A stretch of DNA of 64,000 nt from Eubacteriales bacterium (GCA_028705775.1 JAQWCW010000014.1:1-64000); one strand, 5' to 3'. Positions 49,763-58,200 are shown, counted from the first letter of the stretch. Program-made: numbers and translations. Notes: a model not told the origin generated them from the sequence alone.

Positions 49763-50945
49763 GCCGTGTTTCATTATCAAAAAGAATTTGCAAAAGTCTG
49801 GCACCACTGGTGTTTACTTTAGCGATGTCATAACTCAAGATGTGCTTCTTGATGTTTGCCGTAGAATAACTGGTTTGTCGGATTATGACTTCTTATTTGT
49901 GGACAACGATTACGAAGATGAGTTTTTAGAACGTTCCTATAATAAGGGGCGAATGGCTATTATGGAATATAAGGATGAAGTGAGCTATATCACCTTCTCG
50001 GACTTGGAAATTGGTGGGCGCAATTCAAGTGTCCAGAGCGTTCCCACCGCATTTAATATGTTCTATAGTAATCCATACGCAAAGAAACGCTTGTATTATT
50101 ATTTTTTGAACAAATCGGGAAATGCCGAGACGGATTATCAGATTTTAATCTATCGCCTAATGAATACAATCGGGTTTACTTTTCTTAATACAAGCCCCAC
50201 ATTGTCCACTCAATTAGGAGCGTTTGTATCCATTGAGGATATTATTTTCAACAGGAGAGTAAATGCTGGTCGTAACCAAAGCAATAACTCCACTTTCATC
50301 ACAAAGAGTGGGTCTAACGAAATACAGATTTACGGAAAGACTTATGGAGCCAATAAGTATGAGACCAGCCTAATCTGTTATGCGTTAGCAAATCTTTGGC
50401 AGCAAGGTCAGCAGATTACCTTATATGAAATGCTTGAGGGCAATCTGAAGCAACTCCCAGCGTCCAGCCTAAGTGTCATTGAAAGTATGGGGATAATTGA
50501 TGTTGTTCCCACCGACATGACACTCGAAAAGAATATTTTTGAGAAAACCAACAGCTTGCGTTCTCCACGCTATCTATATAATCTTTTCAACAAGTTGGGA
50601 AACAAACAGTGTGCTTTGTGTAAGTGTGAGATTCCAGAGCTAATTCAAGGCGCACATATATGGCCAGTTGCGGATATCAAAAAAACAGTTCAGTTAACGC
50701 AAGAGGAAAAACTTGCCTGTGCTATTGATGGCGATAACGGCCTTTGGCTTTGCGAGAATCACCACAAAATGTTTGACGAGCATCTTCTCACATTCAACCA
50801 AAACGGCGATGTTCTTTTTAGATCGGATATAGATCGTCGTCACATGAGGTTTATAGATGAAACCACTCGATTCAAGACTTTGCCTGAGCTTATATTAACC
50901 GAGAAATTTCTTGAATACCTTTGGAGAAGAAATAAGGTAAGTTAG
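49746..50945 (+). CDS. HNH-type restriction endonuclease
   Basis: 399 residues. The C-terminal HNH/zinc module is CALCKCEIPELIQGAHIWP followed by DGDNGLWLCENHHKMFDEHL: Cys pairs, the AHIWP histidine, and HHKMFD. The first 270 residues resemble no family I know and may bind the target site. It follows and overlaps the methylase by 17 bases, so it is the matching endonuclease of a type II system, probably with an asymmetric site. Translation probably depends on coupling, since the nearest GGAGG is 15 bases upstream. Confidence 0.82.
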   Translation: MQYRNKPCFIIKKNLQKSGTTGVYFSDVITQDVLLDVCRRITGLSDYDFLFVDNDYEDEFLERSYNKGRMAIMEYKDEVSYITFSDLEIGGRNSSVQSVPTAFNMFYSNPYAKKRLYYYFLNKSGNAETDYQILIYRLMNTIGFTFLNTSPTLSTQLGAFVSIEDIIFNRRVNAGRNQSNNSTFITKSGSNEIQIYGKTYGANKYETSLICYALANLWQQGQQITLYEMLEGNLKQLPASSLSVIESMGIIDVVPTDMTLEKNIFEKTNSLRSPRYLYNLFNKLGNKQCALCKCEIPELIQGAHIWPVADIKKTVQLTQEEKLACAIDGDNGLWLCENHHKMFDEHLLTFNQNGDVLFRSDIDRRHMRFIDETTRFKTLPELILTEKFLEYLWRRNKVS

Positions 50946-50977
50946 CTTAATTGCTGATATACGCAGCATACTTGTTC

Positions 50978-51031
50978 TTCCGGGTAAGACAAAAGCATCG
51001 TAGAAATACGGTGCTTTTTTGTTACCCGGAA
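50978..51031 (+). terminator. Terminator nested in a 10-bp inverted repeat
   Basis: The hairpin AGCATCGTA/TACGGTGCT with TTTTTTG ends the R-M operon. It is enclosed by TTCCGGGTAA (50978-50987) and TTACCCGGAA (51022-51031), which extend it to a long cruciform-capable structure. Confidence 0.75.
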
Positions 51032-51197
51032 AAAACAGAATATAGAAAACTCGATTTGATAGGTAGCAATAGCCCCACCTTTTCAAAGCCTCTTAAATTG
51101 AAGCAAAACGCTCAGAATCACCCCGAACACTAACAGTTTGGAGAGATAATGGGCGTTTTTCTGTTTTCGGGAGCAAATGACAGAAAGGAGGCACAGA

Positions 51198-51377
51198 ATG
51201 CCCCGAATGCCAAAGTATCTCAAGAAAGAATGGGAAATCTTTCTTGATGATAGAGGTCGGAAGAAATATAACGATCTTTGCAGAAAATGTGAAAGGAGCT
51301 GCAAGCAAAGCTTCCGAGTTCAAGTAATCGAATGCCCCCTATTTTCATCAAAAAGAAGGAGAAGTCACAATGAATAA
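51198..51377 (+). CDS. Small basic protein of a mobilizable element
   Basis: 59 residues from the ATG at 51198 (AAAGGAGG 6 bases upstream): MPRMPKYLKKEWEIFLDDRG, then LCRKCERSCKQSF. The cysteines could bind a metal. Its place just before the RepA-like gene (8-base overlap) is familiar from clostridial mobilizable elements; no function is known to me. Confidence 0.6.
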   Translation: MPRMPKYLKKEWEIFLDDRGRKKYNDLCRKCERSCKQSFRVQVIECPLFSSKRRRSHNE

Positions 51378-52434
51378 AAACGAAGCAAACAACACATCCG
51401 TCGCTTTGGAGATTATAAGAGCAAGCGAAATCACACCCAAGGAGGTTCAATGGCTGTGGTATCCGTATATTCCTTACGGCAAAATCACTTTGCTTCAAGG
51501 TGATCCGGGCGATGGTAAAAGCAAGTTTATGCTTGCTCTGTCTGCCCTGCTCTCTAATGGTAGTGCGTTACCTTTTGCAGATGATGAGGAACAAAACGAG
51601 CCGATGACTGTAATTTATCAGACAACAGAGGACGATGCAGACGATACCGTTGTGCCGAGATTTATCTCAGCTTGTGGCGATTGTAACAAGCTTATCTTCA
51701 TTAAAGAGAATTTAAAAAATCTCTCTTTCGGTGATGAACGCATTAAAAGTGCAATCGAAAAGTACGGTGCAAAGCTCCTTATTCTTGACCCTATGAGTTC
51801 TTATATCGGTGAAAATTGCTCGATGAACAATGCAAATGAAACACGAGCAGAGTTCAATCATCTGATTGCCGTAGCCAAAGAAACAGGCTGTGCCATCGTC
51901 ATCATTGCCCATATGAATAAGGCGAAAGACACATCACCGCTGTACCGAACCAATGGTTCAATCGACATTGCAGGAGCGGCAAGAAGCATTCTTGCGGTGA
52001 CAAGAACGCCGAATAAAGGGAACCCTGCGGAGCGTTACTTGGTGCAAGTGAAGTCAAACCTTGCGCCGACAGGCAATGCGATTGTCTTTGATGTTTCCGA
52101 AAACGGAGTGATTTTCAAAGACGAAATTGAACTTACAGCAGAGGATGCTTTTTCCTCTCTCGCCCCTCGAATGGGCAGACCAAACGAGCGAATCGAAGCG
52201 GCAATTTCTTTTCTGAAAGAGCTGTTGTCGGATGGTAATAAGCACTCCGCTGTCGATTGCGAAGCAAAGCTTGAAGCTGCCGGCTTCAAGAAATCAACTG
52301 CCAAAAAGGCAAAGCGTAAAGCCGGAATTGTGTCCCACAAGGAGGGCTTTATGTGGTATTGGTCTTTGCCAGCAGTTGTAAAACCGAATGATGAAAGGCA
52401 GGAAGTCATAGACGATGACGACCTGCCTTTTTGA
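51370..52434 (+). CDS. RepA-like AAA ATPase/helicase of the mobile element
   Basis: 354 residues of the RecA-like AAA_25/RepA group. Walker A is GDPGDGKSKF (about 43-52) and Walker B is LLILDPMSSY, followed by IIAHMNK. The C-terminal 80 residues form a winged-helix-like region (FKKSTAKKAKRKAGI). RSF1010-type RepA proteins are replicative helicases; on integrated elements they serve element replication. It precedes oriT and the relaxase. Confidence 0.82.
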   Translation: MNKNEANNTSVALEIIRASEITPKEVQWLWYPYIPYGKITLLQGDPGDGKSKFMLALSALLSNGSALPFADDEEQNEPMTVIYQTTEDDADDTVVPRFISACGDCNKLIFIKENLKNLSFGDERIKSAIEKYGAKLLILDPMSSYIGENCSMNNANETRAEFNHLIAVAKETGCAIVIIAHMNKAKDTSPLYRTNGSIDIAGAARSILAVTRTPNKGNPAERYLVQVKSNLAPTGNAIVFDVSENGVIFKDEIELTAEDAFSSLAPRMGRPNERIEAAISFLKELLSDGNKHSAVDCEAKLEAAGFKKSTAKKAKRKAGIVSHKEGFMWYWSLPAVVKPNDERQEVIDDDDLPF

Positions 52435-52500
52435 ATTAGGCTTTAAGGAAGGTCAAGGGAGGAAAACCCTTGCCCACGACATCTTTGCAGCGAAGCTGAA

Positions 52501-52524
52501 AGTGTCATAGTGGGTTACACACAT
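52501..52524 (+). other. Candidate MobV-type origin of transfer (oriT)
   Basis: TAGTGGGTTA at 52508-52517 resembles the pMV158 nick region TAGTGTG/TTA and is flanked by the short dyad GTGT...ACAC. It lies 60 bases before the MobV relaxase start, the usual place. By analogy the nick would fall between 52514 and 52515. Confidence 0.5.
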
Positions 52525-52579
52525 TCGCCAGAATGTTGTGAAACGGCTCTGCCTCCTACTTTACGGAAAGGAGAAAACG

Positions 52580-54859
52580 ATGGCAAAACCCGATATGAGC
52601 TGTGCCAGAGTTCAGCAATACCAGTCATCTGATATTAGCTCGGCTGAAAGGCACAATGAAAGAAAGAACGAAAGCTACGACAATATCAATGTTGAGATAA
52701 GCCGTATCCCATTCAATGTTCATTACAAGGACACGGGTGGTCTGTCCTATATGGATACACTCCGAAAATTAGAGGCTGACGGGAAAATATCTCTACGTGG
52801 ACTTAGGCAAGATGCAACACTATTCGATGAAATCATTATTGATGTTAACACTATGTACTTTGAGAAAAACGGTGGCTACGAATATGCAAAGCGATTTTAT
52901 GAAGAAGCATATCGTTTCATTGAAAAGAAGTTCGGCTCTGAGTATGTTGTTTCGGCTGTGATGCACGCAGACGAACTAAACAGAGCTGCTTCGGATGATT
53001 TGAATAAGCCAGTCTATCATTATCATCTTCACGCTATGGTGTTGCCTGTTGTGGAGAAAGAAATCCTATGGAGCAAACGATGTAAAGACCCGGAGCTGCG
53101 TGGAACGGTCAAAGAGGTGGTCAATCAAATCAGCCACTCAAAGAAATGGGCTTCAGATGTTCCGGTGACAAATGATAACGGCGAGCCTATTATCCGAAAG
53201 AACGGCAAGCCCAAGTTCAGGCCGTCGTACAGCATTTTGCAGGATGAACTGTTCGAGCATTTGCAGGAACACGGCTTTGAAGATGTTCAGCGTGGTATGC
53301 TGAGAAGTCCATCCGAGCATTTGACTTCCTTGCAATATCAGATGGGAAAGGACAACGCGGCGACGACAGACGGCAACAAAAATGACTTTGAGTTCACGTT
53401 AGAAGGAACAGGATTTACCTCTCCTATGGATATGGTAAGGGTTTCCATTAAAGAAAACACAGTCACATTTGATGTTACCGACATCACAGCGTCTATACCG
53501 GTCAAAAATCTTAACGAGAATAAAAAAATCGTCACAAAGACGGTAGCGCCCGTTTTCGGCACATCCAACAATACTGATATAACAATCGTTATCAAATCGG
53601 GCGATGTGTCGAACGCCTTGCAGGTGACGGAGAACATTTCCGGAGGCTTACAGCCTACCGCACAGTTTGTGACGACACTTGAAAAGACAATGTACAACGA
53701 CAATCCCGCCGTACTGCTGCTCGATACGAAAGGCGCGGTAACTCCAACCGGCGAAGGCACGGCAAATGTGCTTATATTCAATGCCGATAAAGAATTTGTA
53801 AACGGAACAGAGTATGAGACAAAGCGAACAGAAAGCGGCGAAGTAAAGTTTATCCGCCAGGTGGATCTTGAGTTTACATACTCAACAGCTACAGATATTA
53901 TACAAACAAACGGCGCCCCGCTTCCGGACTCAATAGTATTGGGCGAAATCCTGACGCTGACGCTGAAAAAGCAAATGAAAGTCAAAGAGACATGGAAATT
54001 CAGCTTGTTCTACGGAAACAGAATCATTGCCAACGAGCGCAATATAATAGGACCGTTGAGGCTGGGCTCGAGATTAGTCAAAATAATGAAGGTCTATGTA
54101 AAAACGCTGGATAAGGAACAGTTAAACAATATCTGCTCCAACGGACTGACAGCAGTATTTGACGTCAGCGCAAGCGTAGGCGACGACTTGAAGCTGCCGG
54201 CATCATACGCAAATTCAACAGGGCAAATCAAGATTTTTCTGCTAGACGGCTTCGTGACAAACCTTGATATGCTGGACGAAGCTATCTCCGAGTACTGCAA
54301 TGCAGAGCCGCAGCACACAAAAACGCAGCCCGAAGGAGAAACCACCCATCTATGCGACACTGCCAGCAGCGGCTGCGGCGACACATACCCCTGTAAGGAC
54401 TCCGAAAAGCACAGAATCTGCGAGCTGTGCGGAAAACCGATTTGCAACACTGAAAACGGAGCGCACTCCGCACCGTGCAGAAACACAGCGCACAGCCCCT
54501 GCGTTCTCAAGGATAAATACCTGAGGCGAAACCATGAAAAATGTCCGAACTGCGGCAAGTTCAAGTGCAAGGGCGGAAGCCACAGCAAATGCTCTGTATG
54601 CGGCGGGTATCTGTGCGGCGACGGAAAGCACAGCAAGCTGCCCTGCGGCAACTGCTGCGAAAAGCTCTTATCGGGCGAGCATGGAAAATGCTCAGGGTCG
54701 ATTGGCTGCGGAGGCTGGAAATGCGACGGTAAAGACCACAGCGGGCGCAGCTGCGACCACTGCAAGCAGGCAAAGGGCGACCACAGCAAATGCCAGTACT
54801 GCCATTCCTTCGTTTGCTACGGCGGAAAGCACGGCGACGGAATCTGCAATGTAAAATAA
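52580..54859 (+). CDS. Chimeric ORF: truncated MobV relaxase fused in frame to a Cys/His-rich protein
   Basis: 759 residues from the ATG at 52580 (GGAAAGGAG upstream). Residues 1-258 are a MobV/Pre relaxase: MSCARVQQYQSSDISSAERH, and metal-binding HYHLHAMVLP (H147, H149, H151). The usual long coiled-coil C-terminus of MobV is absent. From about residue 259 (53,353) the chain changes to beta-rich, Thr/Asn-rich sequence (FEFTLEGTGFTSP, DVTDITASIPVKN) with no coiled coil. It ends with a 150-residue Cys/His-rich region of about five units of the form CxxC-x5-C-x4-HS. This tail looks like an extracellular protein yet has no signal peptide. I infer that a recombination joined the relaxase to the 3' part of another gene. 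Confidence 0.75.
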   Translation: MAKPDMSCARVQQYQSSDISSAERHNERKNESYDNINVEISRIPFNVHYKDTGGLSYMDTLRKLEADGKISLRGLRQDATLFDEIIIDVNTMYFEKNGGYEYAKRFYEEAYRFIEKKFGSEYVVSAVMHADELNRAASDDLNKPVYHYHLHAMVLPVVEKEILWSKRCKDPELRGTVKEVVNQISHSKKWASDVPVTNDNGEPIIRKNGKPKFRPSYSILQDELFEHLQEHGFEDVQRGMLRSPSEHLTSLQYQMGKDNAATTDGNKNDFEFTLEGTGFTSPMDMVRVSIKENTVTFDVTDITASIPVKNLNENKKIVTKTVAPVFGTSNNTDITIVIKSGDVSNALQVTENISGGLQPTAQFVTTLEKTMYNDNPAVLLLDTKGAVTPTGEGTANVLIFNADKEFVNGTEYETKRTESGEVKFIRQVDLEFTYSTATDIIQTNGAPLPDSIVLGEILTLTLKKQMKVKETWKFSLFYGNRIIANERNIIGPLRLGSRLVKIMKVYVKTLDKEQLNNICSNGLTAVFDVSASVGDDLKLPASYANSTGQIKIFLLDGFVTNLDMLDEAISEYCNAEPQHTKTQPEGETTHLCDTASSGCGDTYPCKDSEKHRICELCGKPICNTENGAHSAPCRNTAHSPCVLKDKYLRRNHEKCPNCGKFKCKGGSHSKCSVCGGYLCGDGKHSKLPCGNCCEKLLSGEHGKCSGSIGCGGWKCDGKDHSGRSCDHCKQAKGDHSKCQYCHSFVCYGGKHGDGICNVK

Positions 54860-54866
54860 AACGCGC

Positions 54867-54896
54867 GGGCAGTCCGAAAGGGCTGCCCGTTTTTCT
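54867..54896 (+). terminator. Terminator of the chimeric ORF
   Basis: GGGCAGTCC/GGGCTGCCC stem (one wobble) with loop GAAA and a following T run. Confidence 0.85.
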
Positions 54897-54942
54897 GTAT
54901 GTTGAGCCATTTCAGCAAGCATAAAAGTTTCTGAGCGCCATA

Positions 54943-56616
54943 TCACTTTAAGAACAAGTGTTTCACAACATCATACGCCATTTTGGGGCGGCGGTACTCA
55001 TCCACTATTCCCTTGTTATTCATCGTTCGCGGTCTGCCGTAAAAGCATTCGCTGCTGACGCGCCCGTCGCAGAACTGCCATATGAAAACGCCCGAAACCG
55101 CGCTGTCCGCAAGCACGGCAGAAAGCTGACTTTCAAGAATTTCAGCCTGCCGCTCCTCGCTCCACTTATCCTTTATTCTGCTGCGGAAGCCGTAAATTGC
55201 GCCTGCCCCGATTTCGCTTACGATAAACGGCTTGCCCTCTCCCCCGTTTTTGCCCGCCCATTTACGGACGGCGGCAAGAAACTCGTCCGGCGGGCTGTCA
55301 TGATACCAGCCGGGATATATATTAAAGGAAACAATATCGCACAAATCAAGGCACTTATCGCCGTCGCCCTTATTCTCCCCGCCGTAAACCTCGCTTCCGG
55401 GGCGGCAAGTGGCAAAGGTTACAGGTCTTGACGAATCCAGCTCGCGGATTCTGCCGATAAGCTTTTCATAGCATTCCCTGCCGTAATCGGTATCGCTCGC
55501 GCACTCGTTGAGCAGCCCCCAAACGAATATGCAGGGATGGTTTATATCGCGCTCAATCATTTCGTCTATGCAGTCAAGGCTCTGCTTCATAAAAAGCGGA
55601 TGTCGCATTTGCTTCTCGCTTAGCCCGCGCGCATGGCTTTCCTCCCACACAAGCAAGCCGTTTTCATCGCACAAATCAAGAAAATACGAATCGTTCGGAT
55701 AGTGGCAGGTGCGAACGGCGTTCCCGCCCATATCCCGAATCAGAGCAATATCCTGAGCCATTGCCGCAGGCGGTAACGCGCACCCGAAAAGCCCATGCTC
55801 CTCATGGCGGTTGAAACCCTTGAGCTGTATTTCCTCGCCGCCAAAGTATATTTTGCCGCCCTTTATTTCTATTTCGCGGAAGCCGACGCGCTCAATCAAA
55901 TCGTCAATATCGCTGCCGCCCACGGACAAAACGCAGCGAACAGGCGTAAGCACGGGCGAAGATAGAGTGTACTCCTTTGCGTTTCCGACTGAAAAGCGCG
56001 CGGAGAATTCGGCTTCGCCCATAGCCGCTACTTCGGCAGGCTCAAAAGCATATTCCATTCCGCAAATCTCGCAGCGAGGGGAAACAAGCTCGGCGCTTTT
56101 TGAAAGGCTGCGGACGACTGCGCGGGCTGATATTTCCCATTTTCCGCAAACCTTCTTGGGAATATAGCCGACGCTTTTTATATACAGCTCGGAAACCTGC
56201 TCAAGCTGGCAGGCTCTGGTTATGCCGCCATAGGTCATGTAATCGTTCGGAACGGAAAGCGCGCTGTTTTCGCCAAAGGAGTTATCCACCATAACGCTGA
56301 GCCTGTGCGTGCCGCTTTCAACATCCTGCAAAGGCAAATCAAAGCCTGTGTACGCCCCGTTATGCGAGCCGATTGGCGTTCCGTCAATGGAAACCTCTGC
56401 CGAATGGCTTACGCCGCCAAAGCGGAAAAGCAGATTGCCTCCCGCCGATATTTCCCGCTCATAAACCGAAACGCCGCGATAGTTTTCAAAGCCCGTCAGC
56501 ATTTCGCGGCACGAGGGAACGTATGCAGAAACGGTTTTGCCGTTTGCGGTCATCAACCACATTCCGCTCAAATCCGTCTGCTTTCTGATGGTTGACGTAA
56601 TGAAGCTTCGCATCAT
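54943..56616 (-). CDS. Glycoside hydrolase family 2, probable beta-glucuronidase
   Basis: 557 residues from the ATG at 56616. An N-terminal jelly-roll sugar-binding domain, an immunoglobulin-like domain and a TIM barrel follow in GH2 order. The acid/base is E371 in WGLLNECAS and the nucleophile E468 in IVSEIGAGAIYG. The N533-x-K535 pair in MNNKGIVDEYRRPK corresponds to the NxK motif that recognises the glucuronate carboxylate, so I favour beta-glucuronidase over beta-galactosidase. There is no signal peptide, so it is cytoplasmic. No sugar transporter gene is adjacent. A promoter of its own lies about 100 bases upstream. Confidence 0.82.
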   Translation of the reverse strand: MMRSFITSTIRKQTDLSGMWLMTANGKTVSAYVPSCREMLTGFENYRGVSVYEREISAGGNLLFRFGGVSHSAEVSIDGTPIGSHNGAYTGFDLPLQDVESGTHRLSVMVDNSFGENSALSVPNDYMTYGGITRACQLEQVSELYIKSVGYIPKKVCGKWEISARAVVRSLSKSAELVSPRCEICGMEYAFEPAEVAAMGEAEFSARFSVGNAKEYTLSSPVLTPVRCVLSVGGSDIDDLIERVGFREIEIKGGKIYFGGEEIQLKGFNRHEEHGLFGCALPPAAMAQDIALIRDMGGNAVRTCHYPNDSYFLDLCDENGLLVWEESHARGLSEKQMRHPLFMKQSLDCIDEMIERDINHPCIFVWGLLNECASDTDYGRECYEKLIGRIRELDSSRPVTFATCRPGSEVYGGENKGDGDKCLDLCDIVSFNIYPGWYHDSPPDEFLAAVRKWAGKNGGEGKPFIVSEIGAGAIYGFRSRIKDKWSEERQAEILESQLSAVLADSAVSGVFIWQFCDGRVSSECFYGRPRTMNNKGIVDEYRRPKMAYDVVKHLFLK

Positions 56617-56710
56617 TTGAATCATCCTTTCAATCGGGCTGTCTTTATCTGTCAGTCATAATACGCGTTTGAAAACCGCCGGTATGCAATGCGCGGCGCT
56701 TAATAACTGC

Positions 56711-56738
56711 ATTATAGCACTACAGCGGCGATTTTGAA
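56711..56738 (-). promoter_or_regulatory. Promoter of the GH2 gene
   Basis: TTCAAA and TATAAT on the minus strand with a 16-base spacer. Confidence 0.55.
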
Positions 56739-56780
56739 TACCGACGCGCTTTTTTTGCAAGCCCGGGCAGGCGCGCGAAA

Positions 56781-56808
56781 GCGCCGCCAAGCGTTTGCTT
56801 GACGGCGG
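56781..56808 (-). terminator. Hairpin after the first spore-protein gene
   Basis: GCCGTCAAGC/GCTTGGCGGC stem with a 4-base loop on the minus strand; the following T run is short, so it may be a weak terminator. Confidence 0.5.
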
Positions 56809-56833
56809 CATGAGGTTTAGAGGGAAAGCTTGA

Positions 56834-57064
56834 TTACTTTCCAGCCATCTGGCGCTCAGCCTGCTCGATAAGGCGCTTTACCATGTAGCCGCCGATGTAG
56901 CCGGCCTGACGGGAGGGCAAATCGCCGTTGTAGCCCTGCTTGAGGTTGATTCCAAGCTCGTTGGCGATTTCATACTTCATGTTGTCAAGAGCGCCGCGAG
57001 CTTCGGGAACCATGGTGGATGAAGAGGACGAGGACTGGGAACCGGAATTTTTCTGCTGATACAT
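56834..57064 (-). CDS. Alpha/beta-type small acid-soluble spore protein
   Basis: 76 residues. The N-terminal Ser-rich stretch is followed by the conserved SASP core: VPEARGALDNMKYEIANELG then a GYNGDL loop and GGYMVKRLIEQAE. These proteins coat forespore DNA and protect it from UV and heat; the GPR protease cuts within the EIANELG region at germination. A paralogue lies 60 bases away. Expression under sigma-G is expected, but I could not place its promoter. Confidence 0.93.
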   Translation of the reverse strand: MYQQKNSGSQSSSSSSTMVPEARGALDNMKYEIANELGINLKQGYNGDLPSRQAGYIGGYMVKRLIEQAERQMAGK

Positions 57065-57123
57065 ATAGCATACTTCCTTTCAAATTATGAGATTATAATC
57101 TCAGGATTAAGCTGCGGATTGGT

Positions 57124-57339
57124 TTAGTTCTGCTGTCCCGCCATCGAGCGCTGCGCCTGCTCGATAAGCTTGCGAACCATATAGCCGCCTACCGAACCGT
57201 TTTCGCGGGCGCTGAGGTCGCCGTTGTAGCCCTCTTTAAGATTCACGCCCAGCTCGCGCGCTATCTCAAACTTCATTCTGTCCAGCGCCTGCCTTGCTTC
57301 GGGAACCTTGGTCGTGCTGCTTTTAGAGTTATTCGCCAT
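57124..57339 (-). CDS. Alpha/beta-type small acid-soluble spore protein, second copy
   Basis: 71 residues from the ATG at 57339 (GGGAGGTG upstream). Core VPEARQALDRMKFEIARELG, then GYNGDLSARENGSVGGYMVR. Clearly paralogous to the neighbour; the pair probably arose by tandem duplication. It shows that the organism belongs to a spore-forming lineage. Confidence 0.93.
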   Translation of the reverse strand: MANNSKSSTTKVPEARQALDRMKFEIARELGVNLKEGYNGDLSARENGSVGGYMVRKLIEQAQRSMAGQQN

Positions 57340-57493
57340 GCTCTTCACCTCCCGCTTAAGTTTGTCGTTATTGTTGCGCCTTTTGCGCAAATAATACTGC
57401 CAATAGAAGGCTGTAAATGATATGCATTTTTGCGCCCTCGCTTATTATCTGCGCAAGGCTTTTGTTTTTACCGCGTTAATAAAATATTTTTTG

Positions 57494-57522
57494 CTTGCAT
57501 TTTTACTTGCGGTATGGTATAG
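57494..57522 (+). promoter_or_regulatory. Promoter of rplJ-rplL
   Basis: TTGCAT and TATAGT with a 17-base spacer and an extended TGG before the -10 box. Confidence 0.7.
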
Positions 57523-57527
57523 TTGTC

Positions 57528-57631
57528 AAGGTTTCGGAAGAAGCCGTTGTGCCGCAGACAGCGAGTGCGCTTTGCAAAAAGCGTTTAAGGAAGCGATGCT
57601 TCGCCCGCCGAGGTGCAGGGATGATTGATTT
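57528..57631 (+). ncRNA. Ribosomal protein L10 leader
   Basis: The sequence AAGGTTTCGGAAGAAGCCG, then CCGCAGACAGCGAGTGCGC and finally GCCCGCCGAGGTGC fits the Firmicutes L10 leader, whose paired elements bind the L10(L12)4 complex. It lies between the promoter and the attenuator, directly upstream of rplJ, as expected for feedback control. Confidence 0.8.
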
Positions 57632-57634
57632 TCT

Positions 57635-57670
57635 CCCTTGCGCCGCAATGCGCAAGGGTTTTCTTTTAAA
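57635..57670 (+). terminator. Attenuator of the rplJL operon
   Basis: A perfect 9-bp stem CCCTTGCGC/GCGCAAGGG with a 6-base loop and TTTTCTTTT. It ends before the rplJ ribosome site, so termination here would cut expression when L10 is in excess. Confidence 0.8.
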
Positions 57671-57696
57671 GTAAGCCGCTGGGAGGTGTAACACAA

Positions 57697-58200
57697 GTGA
57701 GCAACAATCTGGAGCTGAAAAGGCAGCAGGTCGCAGAGCTGGTGGAGAGATTCAAGAGCGCCAAGTCCGTTGTAGTAGTAAACTGCTGCGGTCTGAACGT
57801 GGCTGATACCACCGCTCTGCGCAACAAGTTCCGTGAAAACGGCGTTGAATTCGCCGTTCTCAAGAACACCCTGGCAAAGCGCGCCCTTAACGAGATTGGC
57901 ATAACCGACCTCGATGAGCAGCTGAACGGGCCGAGCGCTTTCGCGTTCGGAATGACCGACGCTGTCGCCCCCGCCAAGGTTATCAAGGAATTCGTTGACA
58001 AGACCAAGACCGAGAAGCTGACCGTTAAAATCGGTCTGATGGACGGCAAGGCAATGACTGTAAAGGAACTGGACGTACTGGCTACTCTGCCGAGCAGGGA
58101 AGTCCTTATCGCCAGAATTCTGGGCAGCATGAACGCTACCGTGGCAAGCTTCGCGCGCGTCCTCGAAGCCATTCGCAAGAAGCAGGCAGGCGAGGAATAA
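57697..58200 (+). CDS. rplJ: 50S ribosomal protein L10
   Basis: 167 residues starting at GTG with GGAGGTG 8 bases upstream. The family core VVVVNCCGLNVADTTALRNK and GVEFAVLKNTLAKRAL is present. L10 binds 23S rRNA and holds the L7/L12 dimers of the stalk. It is regulated by its own leader. It is not followed by rpoB here: rpoBC lies on the other strand about 40 kb away. Confidence 0.96.
   Translation: MSNNLELKRQQVAELVERFKSAKSVVVVNCCGLNVADTTALRNKFRENGVEFAVLKNTLAKRALNEIGITDLDEQLNGPSAFAFGMTDAVAPAKVIKEFVDKTKTEKLTVKIGLMDGKAMTVKELDVLATLPSREVLIARILGSMNATVASFARVLEAIRKKQAGEE

Noticed and set aside
47190..54859. Integrase or transposase of the mobilizable island
   Set aside because: None of the genes between the proposed junctions resembles a tyrosine or serine recombinase. 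It was probably lost with the relaxase C-terminus.
54943..56616. Beta-galactosidase for the GH2 gene
   Set aside because: The NxK pair near the C-terminus and the short three-domain length fit beta-glucuronidase better; specificity remains unproven.
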